From Treponema sp. (GTDB taxonomy: Bacteria > Spirochaetota > Spirochaetia > Treponematales > Treponemataceae): a stretch of DNA of 64,000 nucleotides. The notes under the pieces are model-generated. The model was not told the DNA's origin and ran no database searches. It saw only the letters and a program-made list of their open reading frames with translations. Shown here piece after piece: positions 49,830 to 58,661 of this stretch. Each line of letters begins with the position of its first letter. Position 1 is the stretch's first letter. Where the stretch lies: assembly GCA_017934745.1 (NCBI GenBank), contig JAGBIY010000002.1, positions 60,229 to 124,228 on the forward strand, given 5' to 3'. The position numbers and the translations under genes are program-made.

Positions 49830-50756
49830 CTACATCGCCAGGAGCATGTCGAGTTTGAGCGACTCTCCGCTTATCCTGAGCGTCACGAGGTTCCCCGTTC
49901 TGTACGCGCCGACTTCTCCGCTCTGCGTGGCGGCCTCAAGCTTTTTGAGCACCGAGTCGGGATTTTCCGTGTCCTGGCTCGCCGTGGCGCGCACCCTGTA
50001 CCTGGTCACGCCGCCGTCCGCTCCGTCGGGTTCGAAGAGAATGTAGAAAGTCTCGTTCCTCGCGATTCCGCCCGACGAATATTTGCAGTCGCCTGTCAAA
50101 AGGAAAGTCCCGTCGAGCGATTCCGTGGAGAAGAAGGAAGACTTGATTGTCTTGAGGAAATCCGCGTTGTCCGCCGTGAACCTGAGGATTTTCGCTTCGG
50201 ATTTTGCAGGAGTGGAAGAAAGCGAGACCTTCTTTTGGTTCTTCGGTGTCTCTTCCTTGAGCTTCGCCCAGTCGGAGAGCAGCCCCTCAAGTTCGTCCTT
50301 TCCGTCCGCGCCGTATGCGGACGAGCGTTTCTTCAATGCAGAGCCGATGTCGTCAACAAGCCCAAGGTCGCTCAGGGCGGCTATGTCCTTCGCCGTGAGG
50401 ATTTTCGAGAGCGCGGACGATGCCGAATCCTTTTTGCTCGCAGCCGAGGACGAAAGCGCTGCCCCCAGCTCCTCCGCCAGAGCCTTCTTGGCCGCATCGC
50501 CGAGGGATGCTGTTCTTGTTCCGGTCTTCGCCTCCGTCGATTCGCTTGCCGTTTCGGCGGCCTGCTTCTTCTGAGCCTGCCCCCTGTTTCCGTTGTAGAA
50601 TCCGTTTGTGGACGGCGAGTAGAAGCCGCTTCCCACCGTCGGCATGGACGGCATCGAAGGCATCGTCGGCATTGTCACTCCGTTCTGCGCGAACGTGGAC
50701 GCCGCGCACAGCGAAAAAGCCGCCACGCAGCCCAAAAAAGTAGTCGTTCTCTTCAT
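49830..50756 (-). CDS. Hypothetical secreted protein
   Basis: The start at 50756 follows GGGAG and gives a signal peptide (MKRTTTFLGCVAAFSLCA, cleavage near TFA-QN). Three Met/Pro repeats follow (MPTMPSMPSMPTVG), then a low-complexity Ala/Ser/Lys/Glu region, and a C-terminal domain of about 110 aa (EAKILRFTADNADFLKTIKS; ETFYILFEPDGADGGVTRYR). No known function. The 21-bp gap to rsmG suggests both belong to one transcript. Confidence 0.6.
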   Translation of the reverse strand: MKRTTTFLGCVAAFSLCAASTFAQNGVTMPTMPSMPSMPTVGSGFYSPSTNGFYNGNRGQAQKKQAAETASESTEAKTGTRTASLGDAAKKALAEELGAALSSSAASKKDSASSALSKILTAKDIAALSDLGLVDDIGSALKKRSSAYGADGKDELEGLLSDWAKLKEETPKNQKKVSLSSTPAKSEAKILRFTADNADFLKTIKSSFFSTESLDGTFLLTGDCKYSSGGIARNETFYILFEPDGADGGVTRYRVRATASQDTENPDSVLKKLEAATQSGEVGAYRTGNLVTLRISGESLKLDMLLAM

Positions 50757-50799
50757 CTCTGATATCTCCCTTTCCGCTTCAATTTTCAACTCTCAATTA

Positions 50800-51603
50800 T
50801 CACATCGTCTCAAGCGTCTCTTCCACGAATTGGAGCCGCTGCTGCAGCGACGCGATTGTCTTTTCCAGCCTGTTCTTCTCTTTTTCGAGCCTGTCCTTCT
50901 GGGATTCTTCCGAACTCTTCTTCATCAGCTCGGAGACCGTGTCGGGCGTCTTCCCGGAAAGGAGCTGCTGCTCGGCGGAAGCCTTGTCCTCCGGCTTCTT
51001 GAGCGTGGCGACTTTCTTCATGTTGTCGAATCCGAGCGCCGGGTTCACCTTCGCTGTCGCGACCTTCGTCAAGTCCTTGGCCGTGTTCTTCGGCAAACAG
51101 AGGACGCGCTCGAGATAGTCCTCGTATCGTATGTTCGAGTCCTTGCAGAGTTTGTGCGCCTTGATGAGGAGGTTGCCGAACTCTATCATCATCTTTCCGT
51201 TCGCCTCGATGTAGTCTTCCTTGATTTTCTTCGTCAGTTCCTTGAGCTCAGGCGATTCCTCGATTGAAATCTTGTACAGCCCCAGCCCTTCCGCCTTCTC
51301 AAGCATTGCGTGGAATCTCGCCCAGAACGCGGCGTTGTGGCTTCTCGCTCCGCTCGGCGGAAGCTTTCCCGCGTTCTCCGCCATGTATTTTTCCGTCTCC
51401 AAGTGGTGCGCGTACTCGTGGATTGCAGTGTACATGAGCTGGTTGTCGTCCGAGAAATTCTTGTTGTGCAGGAGGATTTCGTGCGTGTCCGGCTTGTAGA
51501 GTCCGTTCACCCTCACGCTCTCCTTTCCCGTCTGCGTCACCGTGAATTCTATCTGCGTCTCTTCAATCTGAAGGAGTTTTGATTTTATGTCTTCGTTTTC
51601 CAT
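50800..51603 (-). CDS. Putative zinc metallopeptidase with C-terminal coiled coil
   Basis: The 267-aa protein carries a zinc site HEYAHH in LMYTAIHEYAHHLETEKYM and, about 30 residues later, SHNAAFWARFHAML, which may provide the third ligand as in SprT-like or minimal gluzincins. The last 60 residues form a charged coiled coil (SQKDRLEKEKNRLEKTIASL). There is no signal peptide, so it acts in the cytoplasm. AGAGGG precedes the ATG at 51603. Substrate unknown. Confidence 0.7.
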   Translation of the reverse strand: MENEDIKSKLLQIEETQIEFTVTQTGKESVRVNGLYKPDTHEILLHNKNFSDDNQLMYTAIHEYAHHLETEKYMAENAGKLPPSGARSHNAAFWARFHAMLEKAEGLGLYKISIEESPELKELTKKIKEDYIEANGKMMIEFGNLLIKAHKLCKDSNIRYEDYLERVLCLPKNTAKDLTKVATAKVNPALGFDNMKKVATLKKPEDKASAEQQLLSGKTPDTVSELMKKSSEESQKDRLEKEKNRLEKTIASLQQRLQFVEETLETM

Positions 51604-51675
51604 TTTTCCCTCTGAAAATTGCAACGTTTTTCTATCTTATCCGAAAGTTCCGAGTTTTTCACTGTGGCAAATCGG

Positions 51676-52446
51676 TCAATCCAGGACTCCCATCCCGTCC
51701 AAGATGATTGAGCTTGCGACCGTGGCCGCCGTTTCCGTTCTGAGGACGCGGTTGCCCATCGAACAGAGCGTGAATCCGCTTGATTCGAGCAGGTCCCGCT
51801 CCTTGTCCGTCCAGCCGCGCTCGCTTCCGATTGCCGCCACGACTCCGGATTTTTCGAGACAGCTTTCGCTTTCTGCTTCCGTTGCCAGCCACTTGTGGAG
51901 CGACATTTTCGCGCGGCGGTTGTCGAGAGCGCACTTCTTTGGGCAGCCCTTCGTCTCAAAAATCATTTTTATGGCTTCCTGCATTGTCTTCGCCGTCTCA
52001 AGAAGCGGAACGTGCGTGCTCGCGGCCTGCACGGTTCCTTCCAAAAGCATCCGCTCCGCCGCTCCGTCTTTTATGTCGTTCGATTCCATGTAGGATTTTT
52101 CCGTCAGTTCCGTTCCTGCGAGTATGATTCTTTTCGCTCCGAGTCCCGCCACGTCCCGGAAGAGCCTCCGAAGCTGAATCGGGCGGGGAAAACCGATTAT
52201 GAGCGTGAGCGGGTGGAGCGGCTTTCCTTTCGCCCTTTCCTCGTCTTCGAATTCCCTGAATTCAAAATCGATTCCGTTCTCGTCGATTTTCCTTATCGTG
52301 GCCGTTCCCGCTTTCCCTCCGATTATCCCCGCGTCGAAGCTGTCGCCCTCTTTCTTGTGCAGCACCTTCGCTATGTGCTTCGCGCGTTCGTCGTTCGCCG
52401 ATAGCGTCTTTCCAATCTCTTCTTCTTTGAAAAGGCAAATGTTCAT
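51676..52446 (-). CDS. rsmE: 16S rRNA (uracil1498-N3)-methyltransferase RsmE
   Basis: The 256-aa protein has the RsmE layout: an N-terminal PUA-like part (ERAKHIAKVLHKKEGDSFDA) and a C-terminal SPOUT knot (VAAIGSERGWTDKERDLLES; CSMGNRVLRTETAATVASS). It methylates U1498 of 16S rRNA. A Shine-Dalgarno AGGACGGGG precedes the ATG. The metallopeptidase gene begins 72 bp downstream on the same strand. Confidence 0.92.
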   Translation of the reverse strand: MNICLFKEEEIGKTLSANDERAKHIAKVLHKKEGDSFDAGIIGGKAGTATIRKIDENGIDFEFREFEDEERAKGKPLHPLTLIIGFPRPIQLRRLFRDVAGLGAKRIILAGTELTEKSYMESNDIKDGAAERMLLEGTVQAASTHVPLLETAKTMQEAIKMIFETKGCPKKCALDNRRAKMSLHKWLATEAESESCLEKSGVVAAIGSERGWTDKERDLLESSGFTLCSMGNRVLRTETAATVASSIILDGMGVLD

Positions 52447-52618
52447 GTTCCCCGTCCTGTATTTTATGAAAAAACTATTATGAAAATTATAATTGAATGT
52501 GAGATAATTTTTTGGTTTCTCATTTATAATTCAACAAACATTTTTGAGAATGCGGAACTGTGTCTTTTTCCGCGTTTTTCGACTCAACATTGTTTTCATA
52601 CACATCGGGAGAAAATTT

Positions 52619-54475
52619 ATGAAGAAAATCAACAAGATTGGAATCGCCCTCGCGGCGGCGTCTTTCGCGGCCGTGTCCTTTTCGGGATGCGACTGGCTGT
52701 TCGAGGAGAGTTCGAGTAGTGACGATGACGATATTGCAACAACCACTGCTACTGAAGAAAAAACATGGGATTTCACTTCGTCGGCAAGTGCGACTCAAGA
52801 AGATACCTGGAATTATTCTTCATCATCAAGCAAAGTGTTCAAAGTGGATTCTTCTACGCTTTCTGTGAATATAAATGGGGACATAGGTGGAAAAACTCTG
52901 TATTTGGTTCAGGTGAATCCAAGCGAGAATAAATTTCCAGGAAACTATTTGAGGTATGTGAAAAGTTCTGGGGCCCTGTCCTCTTCTCTTTCGGATGAAG
53001 TCGTCGAGTCGGAAAGTTCGAGGAGCGTTGTTTCTGAAACAGGCTTTGACGAGTCCGTTTTGGGAAGAAAGCACTTTGTAGGCGAAAAACTGCCGGAATT
53101 CAATGCGGTCTCATCGCGTTCTGCTCTGAGCGAGCCTAGCCTTTCTGTCACGCAGATAACAAGGAGCGTGGGCACCACAAAAAACATCTATGTCGACACT
53201 GACACTTCCATGAGCACTTACGAACAGAAAAGCGCGACTTTGAGGGCTGTAGGAACATATTGCAATGTTTGGGTCGTGGATGATTATTACGCTTCATCTG
53301 CTTCTGGAAACAAGGTCGATTCGACAGTCGCCCAAAAATATGCCGACGCTTTCGACAAAATGTACAAGGTCATAACGAATGTGTTCGGAGACGAGTCGAA
53401 TAAAATCTTGGACTACGACAGTTCCACTCTGAAAGATATCTCCGCGCTTTCTGATACGGGCGAATATGTGAACATTGTCATATACGACATCGCCGCAGAC
53501 TACAAAAACAAGGACAATGTTTCTTCTGTTGGTGTCGTCGGATATTTCTATGCGAAGGACTATTACTACACGACTCAGGGAAATTCGCTGGCCATGCAGC
53601 TGAGCGGAAATTCTGTCATAACGAAGTCCAATGTCGGAAAGTACTTCTACATAGATTCGGGCTACGCAAACACGAACCTCAACGACACTGTTTCCACGTT
53701 GGCGCATGAGTTCCAGCACATGATAAATTTCAACATGAAGGACATCAAAAGAGACCTTTCGCCGGACAGTTCCTACAACGAGATGCTTTCAATGCTCTGT
53801 GAAGACATGATGCAGGACTTCCTGGGGCTTGAAGACAGCGAGTCGCCCAAGAACAGGACACAGGGATTCAACATTTACTATTACCTTTCCGGCATAAGGG
53901 AGTACAGAACCGAAAGCAGCTATTCGGCCTTGTCTTATGCCACTTCATACATTTTCGGTTCTTGGCTTTGCAGACAGTACGGTGGTGCAAAACTCGTAAA
54001 GGAAATAATGGACAACTCTTATGTTGACAGTGCCTCGCTTGTTGCGGCCGTGAATTCTGTGAACGGAACATCTTATACCTTCGACGATTTGTTCAGGCAG
54101 TTTTTGCTTGCCCTCTTGAATGATTCAACTTATACACACAACAAAGATGCCAGCCAGACTCTCACCTACAGTTCGGGAGGCACTACCTATTCTTATCCTA
54201 TGACTGCGTTCAACATATTCGGCAGCGATTACAGCCCTTCCGCACTGGATGGGTTCAGTAGATCGGATTATCCAAGCTATGCGTGGTCTAGTTACAAAAA
54301 TGGCGGATATCTTGGACCATTCTTGTACAAAAACAGTGTTCGCGCAGAGCTTCGCCCAGAATACGGCATTATGCTTCATGGAATTGGAACATATTCATCT
54401 GGCACGACATCCGACACTATAACATTCTCCGATACAGGTGCTGCGGATTTGGTCATGTATCTTATAATAAAGTAG
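52619..54475 (+). CDS. M30-like (hyicolysin-type) metallopeptidase lipoprotein (copy 1)
   Basis: The start at 52619 follows GGGAG and gives a lipoprotein signal (KIGIALAAASFAAVSFSGC) then a long Ser/Asp linker. The 618-aa protein carries the zinc motif HEFQHM at about residues 363-368 in LAHEFQHMINFNMKD, and a downstream SYNEMLSMLCEDMM that may supply the third ligand Glu. This is the pattern of peptidase family M30, hyicolysin-like. An earlier segment YCNVWVVDDYYASSASGNKV is shared with copy 2. It is probably a surface protease. Confidence 0.78.
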   Translation: MKKINKIGIALAAASFAAVSFSGCDWLFEESSSSDDDDIATTTATEEKTWDFTSSASATQEDTWNYSSSSSKVFKVDSSTLSVNINGDIGGKTLYLVQVNPSENKFPGNYLRYVKSSGALSSSLSDEVVESESSRSVVSETGFDESVLGRKHFVGEKLPEFNAVSSRSALSEPSLSVTQITRSVGTTKNIYVDTDTSMSTYEQKSATLRAVGTYCNVWVVDDYYASSASGNKVDSTVAQKYADAFDKMYKVITNVFGDESNKILDYDSSTLKDISALSDTGEYVNIVIYDIAADYKNKDNVSSVGVVGYFYAKDYYYTTQGNSLAMQLSGNSVITKSNVGKYFYIDSGYANTNLNDTVSTLAHEFQHMINFNMKDIKRDLSPDSSYNEMLSMLCEDMMQDFLGLEDSESPKNRTQGFNIYYYLSGIREYRTESSYSALSYATSYIFGSWLCRQYGGAKLVKEIMDNSYVDSASLVAAVNSVNGTSYTFDDLFRQFLLALLNDSTYTHNKDASQTLTYSSGGTTYSYPMTAFNIFGSDYSPSALDGFSRSDYPSYAWSSYKNGGYLGPFLYKNSVRAELRPEYGIMLHGIGTYSSGTTSDTITFSDTGAADLVMYLIIK

Positions 54476-54502
54476 TTTTCGTTGTTCCTATGGAGGAAAA
54501 AA

Positions 54503-56179
54503 ATGAGAAAGACACAAATATTGAAAATGCTGCCTGCGCTTCTCGCGTGCGCTTCGTTCACTTTCTTCTCTTGCGGAGACGATGAGGAGGAGGCTGATTT
54601 CGAACTCGGCACGAACGTCTACCAGTTCGAGGGCGAATCACTGACTTTGAGCGGAATTTCCGGAAAAGAAATCTACCTTGCGAAAGTGAACGGCTCTTTG
54701 ACCACCGACAAGTCTCCTGCGTCGATAGTCACCGCTTCCTGCACGGGGCTTTCTGCGAGCGTTTCTCCGTCGTTGAGCGTCGCTTCAAGCTCTTCGGACA
54801 CGGAGGAGATTCTTCCCGCGAGAAAGCATTATGTGGTGAGCGACGCTGAAAAGGAGCTTGCGAAGGAGTTCGGCCGCCTGCACGTGCAAAAATACGGCAA
54901 GCAGTCCAGAAGCGCGCTCCAGGCGTTGTACTCGAAGCACGAGAGCGACTTGAGCGTGGGAGACGATAAATCTATCTGGATTCAGACAGGAAGCGACAGC
55001 AAGTCGCTAGATTCGTACGAGGAGCTGGACGCAACTCTTAGAGCCAGCAAAACTTACTGCAACGTATGGGTCGTGGATTCTTGCTTCTCGGAAGATACTG
55101 CTTCTGGAAACAAAGTGACGGCTGCCATAGCGGAAGAGATAGCCTCGAAATTCGACGAGATTTATCCCCGCGTAACGACTGTTTTTGGAACAGAATGCGA
55201 CAAGATTCTTAACATAACAGTCGATGAAAGCACTGGAAATACCGTTTCTCAGGAACTTGTCGATATGGGGTCGTTCGAGGACAACGAAACTGGAACGAAA
55301 ATAAACATTGTCCTGTGTGATTTGTCTACTGCCGGTTATGTGGGATATTTCGCGCCAAAGGACTACTACAATTACAGCGTTGTGGTGGGCAACATCGCTG
55401 ATGTCTCAAACTACGGAAAGTACTTTTATGTGGATACGACTTCCGTGAATGACAACATAAAAGATGCCCTCCTCACGCTCGCCCACGAGTTCCAGCACAT
55501 GATTAGATTCAACATGAAGACTGTGCAGAACAATGTGACATTCGGCACTTTTTACGACGAGATGTGCTCGATGGTCTCTGAGGACATGATGGCGAGCTAC
55601 CTTGAGGTGGATGATAGTGTAACTCCGAGAAATCGTCTTTCAACGTTCAATCAAAATTTTTACAAGATTGGAACTGGCGAGTGGATTGATACTGATAGTC
55701 TTCAGGAACGTTACTCATATGCATCCGCCTATGCGTTCGGGGCTTGGCTCGCCCGCCAGTACGGTGGCGCGAAACTCTTCAAGGCGATTCTCTCTAATTC
55801 GCATTCCGACATGGACGTTGTGACGGAGGCAGTGAAGAGCGTCGCCGGTGAGGACTACACGGACGAGCAGATTCTTGAGCGTTATGTGCAAGCACTTGTG
55901 TTCACGACTTCGGATTTCACCCATCCGACGATGAACCAGGCTGCTAAGCAAACTCTTACTTACGGTTCAGGTGATTCCGCATATTCTTATCCGATGACAG
56001 CAATAAACTTGTGGAATTATGGAAGTGGACCAAGTTATTTGAATGCTTCGGACACGACGGCTGTGCGTCCTTACGGGGTCACGCTGCACAAGGTTGGGAC
56101 GGCTTCCGCGGATTCTGTTACGTTAAAGTTGTCCGCTTCTCCGTCGGGAAGCACGAAATATTACGTTTTGGTTCAGTAG
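54503..56179 (+). CDS. M30-like (hyicolysin-type) metallopeptidase lipoprotein (copy 2)
   Basis: A 558-aa paralogue of the preceding gene. The start follows GGAGG and gives MRKTQILKMLPALLACASFT then FFSC. The HExxH is at about residues 328-332 in LLTLAHEFQHMIRFNMKTV, followed by FYDEMCSMVSEDMMASY. The shared YCNVWVVDSCFSEDTASGNK and GAWLARQYGGAKLFKAILSN segments show the duplication. The two genes are 27 bp apart and probably one operon. Substrate unknown. Confidence 0.78.
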   Translation: MRKTQILKMLPALLACASFTFFSCGDDEEEADFELGTNVYQFEGESLTLSGISGKEIYLAKVNGSLTTDKSPASIVTASCTGLSASVSPSLSVASSSSDTEEILPARKHYVVSDAEKELAKEFGRLHVQKYGKQSRSALQALYSKHESDLSVGDDKSIWIQTGSDSKSLDSYEELDATLRASKTYCNVWVVDSCFSEDTASGNKVTAAIAEEIASKFDEIYPRVTTVFGTECDKILNITVDESTGNTVSQELVDMGSFEDNETGTKINIVLCDLSTAGYVGYFAPKDYYNYSVVVGNIADVSNYGKYFYVDTTSVNDNIKDALLTLAHEFQHMIRFNMKTVQNNVTFGTFYDEMCSMVSEDMMASYLEVDDSVTPRNRLSTFNQNFYKIGTGEWIDTDSLQERYSYASAYAFGAWLARQYGGAKLFKAILSNSHSDMDVVTEAVKSVAGEDYTDEQILERYVQALVFTTSDFTHPTMNQAAKQTLTYGSGDSAYSYPMTAINLWNYGSGPSYLNASDTTAVRPYGVTLHKVGTASADSVTLKLSASPSGSTKYYVLVQ

Positions 56180-56183
56180 CTTC

Positions 56184-56309
56184 GACTTCGCTCAGCTACC
56201 GGACTTCGCTCAGCTACCGGATTTCGCTCTGCTAGCGGGCTTCGCTCGGTTGCTGGACTTCGCTAAGCTACCGGATTTCGCTAAGCTACTGGATTTCGCT
56301 AAGCTACTG
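56184..56309 (+). repeat. 18-bp tandem repeat (7 units)
   Basis: Seven consecutive 18-bp units of the type ga(c/t)ttcgct(c/a)agcta(c/t)(c/t)g lie between the stop of copy 2 and the next gene. Because the period is a multiple of three, one frame stays open and would read D-F-A-x-L-x repeats, but no start or ribosome site supports a protein here. Confidence 0.85.
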
Positions 56310-56346
56310 GGCTTGGGCGCAGAGGTTGAAGAAAAAGGAGATTTTT

Positions 56347-56679
56347 ATGAAGAAGACATTTTTTGCAGTTGTTTTGATGGTCGCAGGGCTTGCGGCGTTC
56401 GCTTTCGGAAAGAAGACGATTACGGGGCACATCCAGATTTACGGAAACGCTCCGTTCACTTTCGTGGGATTCGTGACTGACGATGGGGAGAAGTATTCGC
56501 TCGACATCGACCCGAAAGCGGACTTCACAATCAAGGACATCCAGGCGCATCAGGGAGAGCCGCTCAAGCTCACGGGAGTCGTGAACGAGAAGGAGCTGAT
56601 GGGCTTCCAGACGCTCAAGGACGGCCGCTTCGTCGTGAGCAAATTCAAGGTGATGGATAAGGGTTCGGACTCGAAATGA
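56347..56679 (+). CDS. Small secreted protein, possible OB-fold
   Basis: The 110-aa protein has GGAG upstream and a signal peptide (MKKTFFAVVLMVAGLAAFAF). The mature part of 90 residues (TITGHIQIYGNAPFTFVGFV; YSLDIDPKADFTIKDIQAHQ; PLKLTGVVNEKELMGFQTLK) has the strand pattern of a small OB-fold domain. Function unknown. It overlaps the aldo-keto reductase start as ATGA. The leader contains the tandem repeat. Confidence 0.65.
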   Translation: MKKTFFAVVLMVAGLAAFAFGKKTITGHIQIYGNAPFTFVGFVTDDGEKYSLDIDPKADFTIKDIQAHQGEPLKLTGVVNEKELMGFQTLKDGRFVVSKFKVMDKGSDSK

Positions 56680-57539
56680 TGGACAGGAATTCAACTTATG
56701 AACTGTCGAACGGCGTGAGAATCCCGGTTTTGGGATTCGGGACTTGGCAGAGCGCGGACGGAGACGAGGCGTACAACGCTGTCTTGTCTGCGCTCAGAGC
56801 CGGCTACAGGCACATCGACACAGCCGCCGCCTACGAAAACGAGGAGTCTGTCGGAAAGGCGATAAACGATTTTATGAAAGAATCGGGCGTTTCCAGAAAG
56901 GACTTGTTCGTGACGACAAAACTCTGGAACGGCGACCACGGGCGAACCCTCACCGAAAAGGCGATTGACGAGTCGCTTTCCAAACTCGGACTTGATTATC
57001 TGGACTTGTACCTGATTCATTGGCCGAATCCGCTCAAATTCCGCGACTGCTGGGCAGAGAAGAACGCCGAAAGCTGGAAGGAAATGGAGGACGCCGTAAA
57101 AGATGGAAAAATCCGAGCGATTGGACTGAGCAATTTCTGGGAGCACCATATCGAGGCTCTTCTGAAAACCGCCGTCATGAAGCCGATGGTCAACCAGATA
57201 AAGATTTGTCCAGGTCAGAGCCAGAAAAAACTCGTCGAGTATTCAAAAAAGCTCGGCATGGTCGTGGAAGGCTATTCTCCGCTCGGCACGGGAGCGATTT
57301 TCTCGAACGAATTCATGAAGTCGCTTTCGGAGAAGTACAAGCGTTCCATCGCGCAAATCTGCATCAGGTGGAGTATTCAGTCGGGATGCATTCCGCTTCC
57401 GAAATCGGTCACGGAATCGCGAATAAAAGAGAACCTCAACGTCTTCGACTTCGAACTCGACGCGGAAGACATTGAGAAAATCGCCAATCTCAAATGCGAC
57501 ATCAAGCTTGCGCGGAACCCGGACGAGGCTCCGTTCTAG
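56676..57539 (+). CDS. Aldo/keto reductase
   Basis: A 287-aa TIM-barrel oxidoreductase with the full AKR tetrad: Asp and Tyr in HIDTAAAYENEESVGKAI, Lys in FVTTKLWNGDHG, His in DLYLIHWPNPLK, and the NADPH-binding C-terminal PLPKSVTESRIKENLNVFDF. It reduces aldehydes or ketones with NADPH; substrate not deducible. The first ATG overlaps the stop of the upstream small secreted-protein gene (56676-56679); a second ATG follows directly and could be used. Confidence 0.88.
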   Translation: MMDRNSTYELSNGVRIPVLGFGTWQSADGDEAYNAVLSALRAGYRHIDTAAAYENEESVGKAINDFMKESGVSRKDLFVTTKLWNGDHGRTLTEKAIDESLSKLGLDYLDLYLIHWPNPLKFRDCWAEKNAESWKEMEDAVKDGKIRAIGLSNFWEHHIEALLKTAVMKPMVNQIKICPGQSQKKLVEYSKKLGMVVEGYSPLGTGAIFSNEFMKSLSEKYKRSIAQICIRWSIQSGCIPLPKSVTESRIKENLNVFDFELDAEDIEKIANLKCDIKLARNPDEAPF

Positions 57540-57557
57540 CTTGGTTTTCGGAATTTT

Positions 57558-58439
57558 TCAGCTTCCGTAGTTTCCAGAAAGGAGTTTGGCTTCTTCCTGA
57601 AGCTGCTTCCTCGTCATGTCCTCCTTCTTTTTGAGAAGGGCGGCCGGAATCTCGTAGGCTTTCTCCAAATCTTCGTCGGTCAAGACTTCCTCTGGCGTTC
57701 CGAGCGACATGTCGCGGTTCGGATAGAAGAGGATGACCTGGTCGGCGTATTTTTTCGACAAGTCGAGTTCGTGCATGGCGATGTAGATTGTCTTTCCCGT
57801 CTTGTGGACAAATTCCCGAAGATATTCGAGCGAGGCTTCCTTCTGCCTGTCTTCCATCGCGAACATCGGCTCGTCCATGAAAATCGAGTCGCTGCCGTAC
57901 AAAATCGAGAATGCGAGCAGGACGCGCTGGATTTCGCCCTTGCTCAAGTGCGTGAGGGATTTTTCAAGCGATTCCTTCAACTCGAAAATTTCGACGGCCT
58001 CTTCAAGCAAATCTGAATCTGAACGGAGAGCTTTCGCCTTGCCCTTGAGTTTGCCGTTCTGGAAAACCTGCTTCAGCAAATCCCCCACTTTCTCTTCCGT
58101 CTCGAATTCCATGTTCTGGTAGATGACGGATGCCAGAAGGTTCTTCTCTTCGTCGTCCATTCCGTAGAGCTTCTTTCCCAAAAGCGAGACGCTGCCGCTG
58201 TCCGGGTTCAATCGGCCGGACGCGAGCAGCATGAGCGTGGACTTTCCACAGCCGTTCTGGCCGACGAAACTCACGAGGCCTTTCGGCAGTGCCGCCGAGA
58301 AATGCTCGAAGACAGGCTTCGGCTCAATCTGCTTTCCATTTTCGTCCACGTCTCCTTCTACCGGGGGATATGTGAACGTTACGTCGTCGAATTCGACAAA
58401 ATTTTCTGTGTCATTTTCTGTGATTTTTTCTGTGTCCAT
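57558..58439 (-). CDS. ABC transporter ATP-binding protein
   Basis: The 293-aa ATPase has Walker A GQNGCGKSTLM, signature LSKGEIQRVLL, Walker B SDSIFMDEPM and a His switch in AMHELDLSKKY. It carries an unusual Glu/Asp-rich insert near the N-terminus (PVEGDVDENGKQIEPKP) and a basic C-terminal tail. No permease is in this window, so the partner and cargo are unknown; the similarity is to cobalt/energy-coupling or ABC-type exporters. TATCTT lies 6 nt before the ATG without a Shine-Dalgarno. Confidence 0.85.
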   Translation of the reverse strand: MDTEKITENDTENFVEFDDVTFTYPPVEGDVDENGKQIEPKPVFEHFSAALPKGLVSFVGQNGCGKSTLMLLASGRLNPDSGSVSLLGKKLYGMDDEEKNLLASVIYQNMEFETEEKVGDLLKQVFQNGKLKGKAKALRSDSDLLEEAVEIFELKESLEKSLTHLSKGEIQRVLLAFSILYGSDSIFMDEPMFAMEDRQKEASLEYLREFVHKTGKTIYIAMHELDLSKKYADQVILFYPNRDMSLGTPEEVLTDEDLEKAYEIPAALLKKKEDMTRKQLQEEAKLLSGNYGS

Positions 58440-58490
58440 GCGTAAAAGATACTAAAAAAACAGGATTGTGTTGTGGTCAGATTGCTTTTT

Positions 58491-58521
58491 TGTCATTCCG
58501 AACTTGATTTGGAATCCGCGG
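58491..58521 (-). repeat. 31-bp palindromic repeat, second copy
   Basis: This copy matches the reverse complement of 26441-26471 at 27 of 31 positions and keeps the ATTCCGAA...TTGGAAT palindrome. Confidence 0.6.
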
Positions 58522-58592
58522 TAAGAGAGATGCTGGAATTGATTTTCTATGTTGTTTTTTCATATCTCGGATTAGAATATGATTCGGTGCAT

Positions 58593-58617
58593 AGAAACAA
58601 ACTTCGGAAATGTTTCT
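58593..58617 (+). promoter_or_regulatory. Leader hairpin of the chemotaxis receptor gene
   Basis: AGAAACA pairs with TGTTTCT around an 11-nt loop, about 45 nt before the ATG at 58662; TAGAAT (58573-58578) may be the -10 box just upstream. Confidence 0.4.
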
Positions 58618-58661
58618 AGAACTCTAACTTTTGAGCTTCCCGACAGGGAGAAGGAGCTATT

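Noticed and set aside
56250-56480. Small protein made of the 18-bp tandem repeats
   Set aside because: The frame opens only because the repeat length is divisible by three; it has no ribosome site and runs into the signal-peptide gene in another frame.
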